Shown here in pieces: positions 14,588-21,894 of a stretch of 32,691 nt of DNA. Position 1 is the stretch's first letter; each line of letters begins with the position of its first letter. Under the pieces are notes generated by a model. It was not told where the DNA came from. It saw only the letters and a list, made by a program, of their open reading frames with translations, and made no database searches. The stretch comes from Aquabacterium sp. A7-Y (GTDB lineage: Bacteria > Pseudomonadota > Gammaproteobacteria > Burkholderiales > Burkholderiaceae_C), in assembly GCF_026153205.1 (NCBI RefSeq), contig NZ_JAPFBW010000052.1, forward strand, positions 1 to 32,691, written 5' to 3'. The translations under genes were made by a program, and so were the position numbers.

Positions 14588-15124
14588 ATGCGCATGCACG
14601 TACTCGTCACCGGTGCCGCCGGTTCCGGCACCTCCACTCTGGCCCGCGCACTGTCGGCTGCCTGGGCCGTGCCGGCCCTGGAAGCCGACGACTTCTTCTG
14701 GATGCCGACCGATCCGCCTTACACCGACAAGCGGGCGCCCGCCGAGCGGCGTTCCCTGTTGCTGCAGCAGCTTGGTTCACTCGACCGCTGCGTGGTCGCG
14801 GGCTCCGTGATGGGCTGGGGCAACGACGTCGAAGAGGCGTTTGACCTCGTCATCTTCCTCTACGTCCCGCCAGCCGAGCGTCTACGCCGTCTTCGGGAGC
14901 GCGAGCTGGCCCGCTTCGGGCGCGTCAACCCGGCGTTCCTGGAGTGGGCCGGGCAATACGACGAAGGTCCACCGGAGGGTAGAAGCCTGGCCAAGCACGA
15001 GGCGTGGCTGCGGGCTCGCCGGTGCCCCGTGCTTCGCCTCGTCGGGGAGGGCTCCGTGGCCGCGCATCTCGCAACGATCGCCGCTCAAATACCCGCGCCC
15101 CTTCGTTCTGCAGCCATGACTTAG
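14588..15124 (+). CDS. small P-loop kinase-like protein (adenylate/shikimate kinase fold)
   Basis: This 178-residue protein begins MRMHVLVTGAAGSGTSTLA. Its P-loop G-A-A-G-S-G-T-S-T has Thr where the Walker lysine is usual, a variant seen in adenylate-kinase-like proteins. EADDFFWMPTDPP resembles a nucleotide- or substrate-binding loop, and FDLVIFLYVPPAERLRRLRERE is the usual beta-strand and LID-type arginine helix. It is probably cytoplasmic; the substrate is unknown. ATG 14588 follows AAGGA by 12 nt, and ATG 14594 is an alternative. It stands alone after the terminator of the glycosylation block. Confidence 0.7.
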   Translation: MRMHVLVTGAAGSGTSTLARALSAAWAVPALEADDFFWMPTDPPYTDKRAPAERRSLLLQQLGSLDRCVVAGSVMGWGNDVEEAFDLVIFLYVPPAERLRRLRERELARFGRVNPAFLEWAGQYDEGPPEGRSLAKHEAWLRARRCPVLRLVGEGSVAAHLATIAAQIPAPLRSAAMT

Positions 15125-15323
15125 CGAGCCTTGGAGCCCGAGACCGGCAGCTGGGCCAAGGTTTCGGCCGCCGCCTCCTCGATATAGCTCATGCGTCGCA
15201 AGTTTTCCTGGCCAAGAAGGCCGTCAACGCCGATCGTTCTTCGGCATGGCATCCGCACAGGGTGCCCGCGGGAGGGAGCCGCTGTTCGGGCGCTCGCACG
15301 ACCTCTGACGCAAGGAGACGCTC

Positions 15324-17951
15324 ATGAGAACCTCAGGCTTCGTCCGCCTTGTCGGCGCCTGCAGCGCGACGGCTCGCGGTGGCATCAGCGCCTGTGGGGG
15401 CGCCGTGCTCGCGCTGCATGCCGCGAGTGCCACCGCCCTCGACACCCAGTGGCGCGGCGCAGCCGCCCGGCCCTATTGGGACCTGGCGGGCAACTGGACG
15501 GCGGGCGCACCGGCGTCCCTCGGCACCGAGGCCTGGCTGGGCAGCTTCGACACGGTGCTGCGGTCCGGCAGCTTCCTGGCCCGCTCCATCCATGGCAGCG
15601 GCGCCTTGCAGCAGAGCGGCGGTGAACTGGGACTCGGCCCGGGGCCCTCCGAACTGGGCCGTCTCGACCTGCGAGGCGGCCGCCTGGCGGCGGCCGGCCC
15701 GGTCGTCATGAAGGCCTTGCGCTGGAGCGGAGGCAGCTTGGCGGGACCGGGGACATGGACGGTGCAAGGGCCCGCCGTGCTCACTGGCACAGGCGACCTT
15801 CAATTCGACGATTCCGCGGAGTGGCGCTTGATGGGCGCGACTCGCTGGGAGCCCGGCGCACCCTCGATCTCCAGCTATTTCGGGAGCGTGAACATCGGCG
15901 AACGCGGACGCTTCGTCGACCAGTCCGGCCCGAAGGGCCACCGGCTGATCGGATCGACGCTGGTCGTCGAAGGACGCTACCTCAAGACGGGCAGCGGGAC
16001 CACCGAGCATTGGGTGAGTGGCTTTCGAAACCGGGGCCACGTCGAGGTGCGGGAGGGCGGCATCGACAGCTGGATGCCCGCCACCTCGGGCTGGACCAAC
16101 GCGGGCCACCTGAGCCTGGCGCAGGGAACGGCCTATTCCGCAGCGCTGGACCGCTTCGGCACCATCATGCAAAGCGGCACCGTCAGCATCGGGCGCAATG
16201 CCCGTTTCGAGCTGGTGTACTCGGTGTACAAGGAGACGTCCATGCTGAGCTCCGGGCGCTGGCGAGTTGCGCCGGGCGGCTTGCTGCGGTTCGATGGCTC
16301 CCCCATCTACTACAGCCCCGAGATCGGAAGCGTCTTCACTGGGTCCATCCACAACGAGGGGCGCGTGCACTTCGACAACTCGGGCGACCCCTACGGCCTG
16401 GCGAGGTATCGCCTCACGGCCTCCGCGGACATCACCGGCCAGGGATGGGTGGAGATCGACAAGGGCAGCGTGGTGCACATGCAGGGGGAGCGGCCGCGCA
16501 CGCTCGGCCGGCTGCGTATCGACGGCTCCCAACCGTACGTGGACGCTTCGCAGAGCACACTGCGCACCGACGGGCGCTTGACCTTGACCGAGCTCGAATG
16601 GGGTGCCGGAGCGCTGGAGACGGCCGGCCCGGTGCTCGTCCGGGGACCGGCCGTGCTGCACCACGGCACCATGCGAGACGCACCCGGCGACCACTGGTAC
16701 GACGTCAACCCGGTCTACAACAAGCAGCTGGGCAGCCATCTTCACCTCGCCGGCGGGGCGGCCTGGGCGGCCGATGCCGACCTGGTGGGGCGGGGTCGGA
16801 TCGATGTGGCCGCCGGCACGACCTTCGAGGAACGCCCTCTGCCCCAGGCCCGGGCCGGCGGCGCCACTCGCACCACGCAGCTCGGCGTGACCGCTTTCCG
16901 GAACCAAGGCACCTACTTGCGGAACCGGCCCGGGGCCACCCACGTGCACAGCAGTTTCGACAACACGGGCAGGGTGCGTTCGGTGCGCTCGGGCCTGCTG
17001 CGTTTCCGGGGCGCGCTCGACAACCGGGGCACCCTCGAAGCCGTCGAGGGCCGTATCGAGGTGCAGGGCCCGCTGGCCCAGTGGTCCAGTCGCCTCGATG
17101 AAGGCCCCTACGGCGAGAAAGTCCTGCTGCAGGCCCTCACGGGCGGACGCTACGTGATGAACAACGGCACGCTGGCGCTGCGACTCGGCGCCCCGGAAGG
17201 CGACGCGCCCGGGCACATCCTCGACAACCACGCCAGCATCCTGCTGCAGGGACCTCAGGCGCGCCTGGTCAACCCCTGGTCCGGCAGCGATATCGATGCC
17301 TTGGGCCGGCTGAGACACAACACGGGCGAGTTGCGGCTGCTGCAAGGCGCATCGCTACGAAGTGAACGGGCACTGGAGAATGCAGGCACGCTGGAGGTGG
17401 GAGACGGGAGCCGCCTCGAACTGGCCGACGGCACTTACTCGCAGACTTCCGACAGCGCCGAGACCTGGATAGGCGGCGAGCTTGAAGCCAGCTTGTTCGA
17501 CTTCCAGCGAGGCCGCTTCGGCGCCGGGCGGGATGGCGAAGTGGGTGTCGCCCGCCTTGAGGTGGCCGAGGCCTCCTTCAACGAGGGCGTGCTGGATGTC
17601 GATATCACGGACAGGACCCGCTTTGACATGCTGATCATCGAGGGCCGGACGCACCTGTACAGCACACGGCTGTGGGCCGACTTCGGGAGCGGGCCGCCCA
17701 TGCTGGGCACCTACCGCATCCTCACCTCGGCCCAGGGCCTGAGCGGCCAGCTGGGGGGCCTCGGCAGCAACCTCGATCTTCGCCGCTACACCCTCTCTGC
17801 CGAGTACGGGCCGAATTTCATCGATCTGCAGGTCGGCGTGGCCGAAGTGCCCGAGCCGCAGACGGCGGTGTTGCTGGTGATGGGCCTGGGCGGTGTCGCC
17901 ACGGCGGCCGCGCGACGGCGGCGCGCGGCAGAAACGCTTGACGGCTCCTAG
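15324..17951 (+). CDS. large exported PEP-CTERM protein
   Basis: The 875-residue product has an N-terminal export signal (to about residue 37, ending in ASATA) and a canonical PEP-CTERM sorting tail: VPEP at 842-845, a hydrophobic helix and a terminal RRRR cluster. Exosortase would process it at the membrane. The body is beta-rich, with recurring GxLxxxG, NxGTLEV and RVHFDNSG patterns (e.g. FDNTGRVRSVRSGLLRF, LDNRGTLEAVEGRIEV), like the beta-solenoid repeats of autotransporter-type proteins. PEP-CTERM proteins are usually surface or matrix proteins of EPS-producing bacteria. Start: AAGGAG 6 nt before the ATG. Its stop abuts the stop of the convergent dehydrogenase gene with no spacer. Confidence 0.85.
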   Translation: MRTSGFVRLVGACSATARGGISACGGAVLALHAASATALDTQWRGAAARPYWDLAGNWTAGAPASLGTEAWLGSFDTVLRSGSFLARSIHGSGALQQSGGELGLGPGPSELGRLDLRGGRLAAAGPVVMKALRWSGGSLAGPGTWTVQGPAVLTGTGDLQFDDSAEWRLMGATRWEPGAPSISSYFGSVNIGERGRFVDQSGPKGHRLIGSTLVVEGRYLKTGSGTTEHWVSGFRNRGHVEVREGGIDSWMPATSGWTNAGHLSLAQGTAYSAALDRFGTIMQSGTVSIGRNARFELVYSVYKETSMLSSGRWRVAPGGLLRFDGSPIYYSPEIGSVFTGSIHNEGRVHFDNSGDPYGLARYRLTASADITGQGWVEIDKGSVVHMQGERPRTLGRLRIDGSQPYVDASQSTLRTDGRLTLTELEWGAGALETAGPVLVRGPAVLHHGTMRDAPGDHWYDVNPVYNKQLGSHLHLAGGAAWAADADLVGRGRIDVAAGTTFEERPLPQARAGGATRTTQLGVTAFRNQGTYLRNRPGATHVHSSFDNTGRVRSVRSGLLRFRGALDNRGTLEAVEGRIEVQGPLAQWSSRLDEGPYGEKVLLQALTGGRYVMNNGTLALRLGAPEGDAPGHILDNHASILLQGPQARLVNPWSGSDIDALGRLRHNTGELRLLQGASLRSERALENAGTLEVGDGSRLELADGTYSQTSDSAETWIGGELEASLFDFQRGRFGAGRDGEVGVARLEVAEASFNEGVLDVDITDRTRFDMLIIEGRTHLYSTRLWADFGSGPPMLGTYRILTSAQGLSGQLGGLGSNLDLRRYTLSAEYGPNFIDLQVGVAEVPEPQTAVLLVMGLGGVATAAARRRRAAETLDGS

Positions 17952-18809
17952 CTAGATCTCGAAGGCCGGCACCTGTCGCCCATCCACATCCGTGAAGCCG
18001 TACTCCTGGGCGAGGTCCGCGACCCGATGCACCGCGCCGGTCTTGCGCAGCACGTCGGGGTCGGCCGCAAGGGCCGCGACGGCGCGCCCCAGGTAGCGGG
18101 GCGATTCGGTGCGAGCCAGTTCCGGCCGCTCGCGCCAGTGCTCCTCGTCGGTGTGGTGACCGGCCAGCACGAACTCCGTGCGCATCCAGCCCGGCGAGAC
18201 CCCCAGCGAGGTCACGCCGTGCGGCTTCAGCTCCTCAGCCATGCCGAAGGCCAGGCGGTTCATCGCGGCCTTCGCGAGGTCGTAGAACAGGTTGCCGCGC
18301 AGGTAGCGACCCCGGTCGCGGAAGGTGGTGGCCACGATCAGTCCCCGCCCCTGGCGCACCATCAGCGGCGCGGCATGGCGGCTCGCGACCAGGTGGTTGC
18401 GGACGCCGCGATCGAACATCGCGTCCCACTGCCCCAGCGCGTGCTCCCAGAAGGGGGCATCGAAGACGCCGTCGAAACACTCGTGCCCGCCCCAGGCGTT
18501 GTTGACGAGCAGGTCGAGGCGGCCCTGCTCGCGCTGCACGCGGGCGAACAGGGCGGCGACCTCGTCGTCACGTGTGTGGTCACAGCGGACCGGGATGCCC
18601 CGGCCGCCATGGCGGGTCAGCTCCTCGGCCGTCTCGTCGATCGTGCCCGGCAGGGTCTGCAGGCCCGAGCGCTTCAAGATGTCCTCGTAGCTGGTCGCTG
18701 GCTCCGCGCGGGTGCTGCGGCCGGTGACATAGACAGTGGCACCGGCCGCGCCCAGTTCAATCGCGATACCGCGGCCGGCACCGCGGCTCGCCCCGGTGAC
18801 GATGGCCAC
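17952..18809 (-). CDS. short-chain dehydrogenase/reductase (SDR), start disrupted by an apparent frameshift
   Basis: The in-frame product from GTG 18809 is 285 residues, beginning at the cofactor-binding strand: AIVTGASRGAGRGIAIELG (the TG-x3-G-x-G motif), then LLVNNAWGG and the catalytic YDLAK. The usual serine is replaced in an ATTF context, as in some atypical SDRs. It would reduce or oxidise an alcohol or ketone with NAD(P)H. A better start exists at ATG 18847, with AAGGA 6 nt upstream, but that frame runs into a stop after nine codons. One extra C in the six-C run (18827-18832) would join it to the SDR frame and give a typical N-terminus (MHSEPPPLPLKDCVAIVTG). It is co-directional with the AraC gene 48 bp upstream. 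Confidence 0.75.
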   Translation of the reverse strand: MAIVTGASRGAGRGIAIELGAAGATVYVTGRSTRAEPATSYEDILKRSGLQTLPGTIDETAEELTRHGGRGIPVRCDHTRDDEVAALFARVQREQGRLDLLVNNAWGGHECFDGVFDAPFWEHALGQWDAMFDRGVRNHLVASRHAAPLMVRQGRGLIVATTFRDRGRYLRGNLFYDLAKAAMNRLAFGMAEELKPHGVTSLGVSPGWMRTEFVLAGHHTDEEHWRERPELARTESPRYLGRAVAALAADPDVLRKTGAVHRVADLAQEYGFTDVDGRQVPAFEI

Positions 18810-18895
18810 GCAGTCCTTCAGCGGGAGGGGGGCGGTTCGCTGTGCATCGGCTTTCCTTTTTTTCGTGACGAGCAGGAGCGAAAGGTAGCGCCGCC

Positions 18896-19768
18896 TCAGT
18901 CCGCCGTCTTGGAAGATCCCGAAACCGCCCGTTCGAGAAACAGGCTGGGGCTGAGGCCGCACAGGGCCTGGAACTCGTTGACGAGGTGCGACTGGTCGTA
19001 GAAGCCGGCCTCGAGCGCCAGCTGCGACCAGCGGGGCGGGGCCGGTCCGCGCAGCGCGCGCAGACAGGCGTGCATCCGGGCGAGCCGGGCCCAGGTGCGC
19101 GGCGACAAGCCGACGTGGGTCTGAAAGATCTGCTGGAGGCGACGCTCGCCGACGCCGACCGCGTCTGCGATCTCGCGCAGCGGGCGCCGGCCTTGCCATT
19201 GGGCGGCGAGGCCGGCGGCGTACCTGGCCTGCGCCATCGCAGCTCGGTCACGGCCCGCGAGACGCCGTTGCAGGACGGCCTCGAGCCGTCGCACGCGCGC
19301 GGCGTCGCTGCGGGCGCCCGCCATTTGTTCCAGCAAGTGGCCGGCTTCCCCGCGCCAGAACTCGTCCAGACAGACCGCCTGGTCGGCCACCTCCTTCGCA
19401 GGCACGCCGAGGACGGCTTCGACCGCGCCAGGCAGCAGGGTGACGGAGAGGCCCTCCACACGGCCGCGCAATCGCAGGACGGCGGGTCGCGCGGTGGCGC
19501 CGACCGCTTCAACGGCAAGACCGCGGATGCCTTCGCCGGCACTCGGCGCCTCGCCGAGGTTGAAGACGAGATGCACCGCTCCGTCGGGCAGGACCCGCTC
19601 GGTCCACTCCCGTCCATCCGGCACCACCTCGCGATAGCTGACGACACTGGCGATGCAGTCCTGCAGCGGGGCGCTGACCGCGAACTCGTCCATGGCGCCG
19701 GCCGGCACGGTGGTCTCCGGCGCGTAGAGCGGGTCGCCGTCGAGGCGGAGGAAAAGGCGCTCGGTCAT
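18896..19768 (-). CDS. AraC-family transcriptional regulator
   Basis: This 290-residue regulator has an N-terminal sensor part of the type seen in AraC proteins with LPDGAVHLVFNLGE and a PGAVEAVLGVPAKEV segment. The C-terminal double HTH (about residues 190-285) has REIADAVGVGERRLQQIFQT in the first motif and SQLALEAGFYDQSHLVNEF in the second, the diagnostic AraC signature. It probably controls the dehydrogenase gene immediately downstream in the same direction; the inducer is unknown. The start ATG at 19768 begins MTERLFLRLDGD. Confidence 0.88.
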   Translation of the reverse strand: MTERLFLRLDGDPLYAPETTVPAGAMDEFAVSAPLQDCIASVVSYREVVPDGREWTERVLPDGAVHLVFNLGEAPSAGEGIRGLAVEAVGATARPAVLRLRGRVEGLSVTLLPGAVEAVLGVPAKEVADQAVCLDEFWRGEAGHLLEQMAGARSDAARVRRLEAVLQRRLAGRDRAAMAQARYAAGLAAQWQGRRPLREIADAVGVGERRLQQIFQTHVGLSPRTWARLARMHACLRALRGPAPPRWSQLALEAGFYDQSHLVNEFQALCGLSPSLFLERAVSGSSKTAD

Positions 19769-19832
19769 GGGGACGAGGCCCCCTCGGGGTGCCGGGTTCC
19801 GCGCAACTGGCTGGCAAATTCGGGGGCGAACG

Positions 19833-19858
19833 AAAAAAGCCCACCAACGGTGGGCTTT
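19833..19858 (-). terminator. terminator of tRNA-Gly
   Basis: Read leftwards, the stem AAAGCCCACC-gtt-GGTGGGCTTT is followed by further T residues (six in all). It starts 8 nt after the tRNA 3' end. Confidence 0.85.
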
Positions 19859-19865
19859 CGAGATT

Positions 19866-19941
19866 TGGAGCGGGAGACGAGTCTCGAACTCGCGACCTCA
19901 ACCTTGGCAAGGTTGCGCTCTACCAACTGAGCTACTCCCGC
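19866..19941 (-). tRNA. tRNA-Gly (GCC anticodon)
   Basis: A complete 76-nt cloverleaf with encoded CCA. The acceptor stem is GCGGGAG/CTCCCGC, the D arm is AGCTCAGTTGGTAGAGC, the anticodon stem-loop CAACC-TTGCCAA-GGTTG carries GCC, and the T arm contains GTTCGAGAC. In the original order it lay downstream of a tRNA-Cys gene, now interrupted at 20055. Confidence 0.97.
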
Positions 19942-20006
19942 GTGGAGTCTTTGCTTCAACGCCCCCTGAGGAGCGTTCGCCGGGCGCCTTGCGGCACCTC
20001 ATATCC

Positions 20007-20055
20007 TGGAGGCGGAGGCCGGAATCGAACCGGCGTGGACGGCTTTGCAGGCCGT
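20007..20055 (-). pseudogene. 3' fragment of tRNA-Cys (GCA): prophage attachment-site scar
   Basis: Forty-nine nt match the 3' part of a tRNA-Cys: anticodon stem-loop ACGGC-CTGCAAA-GCCGT with GCA, variable loop, T arm GCCGG-TTCGATT-CCGGC, acceptor strand CTCCGCC, discriminator T and CCA. The 5' acceptor strand (expected GGCGGAG) and the D arm are missing to the right, where unrelated sequence begins. Tyrosine integrases commonly recombine at such 3' segments. The intact gene is then restored at the opposite end of the element and this copy remains as the att repeat. The crossover lies within or just beyond this segment. Confidence 0.85.
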
Positions 20056-20191
20056 AAATTCCCTTTGATATCAAGCACTTATGGTGCTGCTACCGCGTTC
20101 GCCTCAAAACGAGGACGAATAGTATCACGACTCTAAGCGGGTTTCTAGCCCAGCGGCAAAGAATTTGCTGGCAGAGGCGCCGAACGAATGC

Positions 20192-20227
20192 ATGACAGCG
20201 CAGCACGTCAACTGTATATTTATACAG
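20192..20227 (+). promoter_or_regulatory. LexA-box (SOS) promoter
   Basis: The perfect 16-bp palindrome CTGTATA-TT-TATACAG (20212-20227) fits the CTGT-N8-ACAG LexA consensus, including its AT-rich centre. It overlaps a -10 box TATATT (20215-20220) placed 17 bp after a -35 box ATGACA (20192-20197). LexA bound here would block the promoter until DNA damage. Confidence 0.75.
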
Positions 20228-20229
20228 GC

Positions 20230-20550
20230 ATGTTGGTTGACGTCGTTCAGATGCGAGTGGCTGGGGTGAAGATTGAGCCGATGGTGGTTCGGAGGTCCGC
20301 CGCCACACGCGGACACCTTTCCATCGTGCGCCAGGAAGGCGGCAACACGATGGCGCAGGCCTTCTGCACGGCCTACTTCACCGTCCTGGTCGACTACAGC
20401 TCGCAGCAGCTGCTCCCCGCTCTGCACCGCGCCAATGTCAGTCGGATGATGGGCGACCAGTTCGTCGTGGTGGGAGAGCAAGAAGTTCGCGAAGGGGTGG
20501 CTGTGTACGGCTTCAAGCCCCAGGCGTGGTGGTGCCGCATCGTCCGGTGA
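20230..20550 (+). CDS. SOS-controlled hypothetical protein of the prophage end
   Basis: An open frame of up to 106 residues lies directly behind the LexA-box promoter. I do not recognise the family. It is small and mixed alpha/beta, with a C-terminal VAVYGFKPQAWWCRIVR rich in aromatic and basic residues and no signal peptide or membrane helix. The start is uncertain: ATG 20230 lies at the predicted transcript 5' end, ATG 20281 has a weak purine-rich leader, and ATG 20350 has the best site (AGGAAGG, 9 nt upstream). The frame also extends upstream to 20188, but that start would lie before the operator. Damage-inducible genes at prophage ends are often antirepressors or cargo; that role is only suggested by context. 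Confidence 0.5.
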   Translation: MLVDVVQMRVAGVKIEPMVVRRSAATRGHLSIVRQEGGNTMAQAFCTAYFTVLVDYSSQQLLPALHRANVSRMMGDQFVVVGEQEVREGVAVYGFKPQAWWCRIVR

Positions 20551-20625
20551 ACGCAGAATTCTTCCCCAAAGGAAGCAGTGGAGAGACGTGAAGCTGCCGT
20601 CTGTGCGACGCGCGGCGGCGGCTTG

Positions 20626-20877
20626 CTACTTGCGCTTTAGCCCTCGCCGCCCTTTCGTCGTCTTTGCCATGGCGATCTCCAGGAGGGAAGGAACCGGCAG
20701 ATCCAGGCCGTCTGCCAATGCGCAGACTGTCAAAAGGCTCGGCACCACCTCTCCGCGCTCGACCCGACTGATGTACCTGAAGTTGAGACCCGAGCGCACC
20801 GCAAGATCATTCAACGTTAGCTGACGCTGCAGGCGCTCATCGCGAACCGCGGCGCCAAAGGCCTCAATAACGTCCAT
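20626..20877 (-). CDS. XRE-family transcriptional regulator of the prophage
   Basis: The 83-residue product is essentially one HTH_3 domain: AAVRDERLQRQLTLNDLAVR, the recognition helix NFRYISRVERGEV, then PSLLTVCALADGLDLPVPSL. A Lys/Arg-rich tail follows (KTTKGRRGLKRK). It resembles single-domain Cro/CI-like regulators. The frame stays open upstream, but ATG 20877 immediately precedes the domain; no strong ribosome-binding site distinguishes the candidates. A perfect palindrome lies 53 bp upstream, between it and a divergent gene, which suggests control of both. Confidence 0.78.
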   Translation of the reverse strand: MDVIEAFGAAVRDERLQRQLTLNDLAVRSGLNFRYISRVERGEVVPSLLTVCALADGLDLPVPSLLEIAMAKTTKGRRGLKRK

Positions 20878-20929
20878 GAATTGCCAGCAAAAAAGTGCTA
20901 GCCATTCTGTTTGGACTGGAGTTAGCATC

Positions 20930-20947
20930 TTCCATCGATAGATGGAA
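20930..20947. promoter_or_regulatory. perfect palindrome between divergent XRE and rightward genes (candidate operator)
   Basis: TTCCATC-gata-GATGGAA has two perfect 7-bp arms. It overlaps the first possible ATG (20942) of the rightward gene and lies upstream of the XRE gene, a typical place for an autoregulatory operator. Confidence 0.55.
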
Positions 20948-21349
20948 ACAGAGCACGGGATGAACAAGACGAACTTGAAACCGTCATCCGCCGACCGCTG
21001 CGGCCAGTCCTTGCCAGACGCTGAAGTTGAGCCGGTCATGCAGGTGCTGGAGACATGGGCGGGAAGCACCCTCTCCTGGACCCTGTTGCTCCGTGCAGTG
21101 GCAGCCCAAACGGGCAAGCGGTACACCCGCCAAGCCCTTCAGCGACACAGCCGGGTTCAACTCGCCTTTGCGCTCAAGCGGGCCACGCTCGAATGCAAGC
21201 TGAACAGCCCCCGCGTCGAAACGCCAGAGCTGTCTGCAGCGCTGGAGAGGATTGCGAGGCAAGAGAGGACCATTGCCCGGCTGATGCTGGAGAACTGCCG
21301 GCTGAACGAGCTGTTGCACGCGCAGTCACGAGCCAACAGCGCGCCGTGA
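20942..21349 (+). CDS. hypothetical protein, possible DNA-binding accessory factor with C-terminal coiled coil
   Basis: The 135-residue product (129 if it starts at ATG 20960, which avoids the palindrome) has two parts. The first is a helical domain with TLLLRAVAAQTGKRYTRQAL, reminiscent of an HTH, followed by RHSRVQLAFALKRATLE. The second is a coiled-coil-like end: ELSAALERIARQERTIARLM and LENCRLNELL. This arrangement resembles small accessory proteins found with integrases on mobile elements, but I cannot name a family. It is divergent from the XRE gene, with a shared operator-like palindrome. No membrane or signal segment is visible. Confidence 0.6.
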   Translation: METEHGMNKTNLKPSSADRCGQSLPDAEVEPVMQVLETWAGSTLSWTLLLRAVAAQTGKRYTRQALQRHSRVQLAFALKRATLECKLNSPRVETPELSAALERIARQERTIARLMLENCRLNELLHAQSRANSAP

Positions 21350-21894
21350 CGAACCACCGGACTGATTGCCACTAAAACCGATGGGCAGTGTCGCCATCAG
21401 TCACCTGCGCGCCGCCATCTTATGCATCGCCCTGCCTCGGCAGTCAGGACACCTCTGGCAGATTGGCGGGCATTTCTCGTCTGACAGGCCCTGCTCCGAT
21501 TACAGGTGCTCACCGCCTAGAGCACCCTCAGTTCGGGGGAGCTGACCCATTGCGCCCCTGGCGCTGGCTACACTGTCCGCCAAGACAATCGGCCGTCCGC
21601 CCCTCACCTCTCCGAGCGCCGGGCGGAAGGCTGTCCGCAGGGAGGGGTTCCAATGGAATTCGGCGGTGTTGCCACTTCGCCATTGCGCGGCTGTTTGATG
21701 CAGACACGCCGGCCGTTGCCGCGGCCCTTGAAGAATGCCCCCGCGACCCCTACGCAATGGCGTGTGGCGCCGCTCCGTCCGCAACCGACCGGCCGCTGCG
21801 GGCAGGGGCTGCCGTCCACGCCGAACGCCCAGCCGTTCTCCGCACCACTCGACAACCTCAGGGAATACGCCGTCTGACGGCGGCATAGAACAAC
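21350..21894. other. 545-bp stretch without a convincing gene, hairpin-rich
   Basis: Open frames on both strands have implausible composition (Arg/Pro/Gly-rich, no homologous-looking domain) and lack ribosome-binding sites. Inverted repeats are visible: GGTGCTC/GAGCACC (21505-21526) and TCCGCCC/GGGCGGA (21596-21627). It could hold a structured RNA, or the remnant of genes lost with the Rhs deletion. Confidence 0.4.

Noticed and set aside
15333-17345. Long minus-strand frame (670 codons) opposite the PEP-CTERM gene
   Set aside because: Low-complexity shadow; the plus strand has a signal peptide, ribosome-binding site and PEP-CTERM tail.
20007-20110. Intact tRNA-Cys, or a tRNA interrupted by a group I intron
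   Set aside because: No D arm or 5' acceptor strand is found upstream, and the break lies at or before the 5' side of the anticodon stem rather than within the loop; an integration scar fits better.
20125-20481. 118-codon minus-strand frame opposite the LexA-controlled ORF
   Set aside because: The promoter and LexA box drive the plus strand; no promoter or ribosome-binding site supports the minus frame.
21388-21888. 166-codon plus-strand frame in the gap before the Rhs remnant, and overlapping minus-strand frames
   Set aside because: No ribosome-binding site, Pro/Arg/Ala-rich improbable composition and no domain in any frame.
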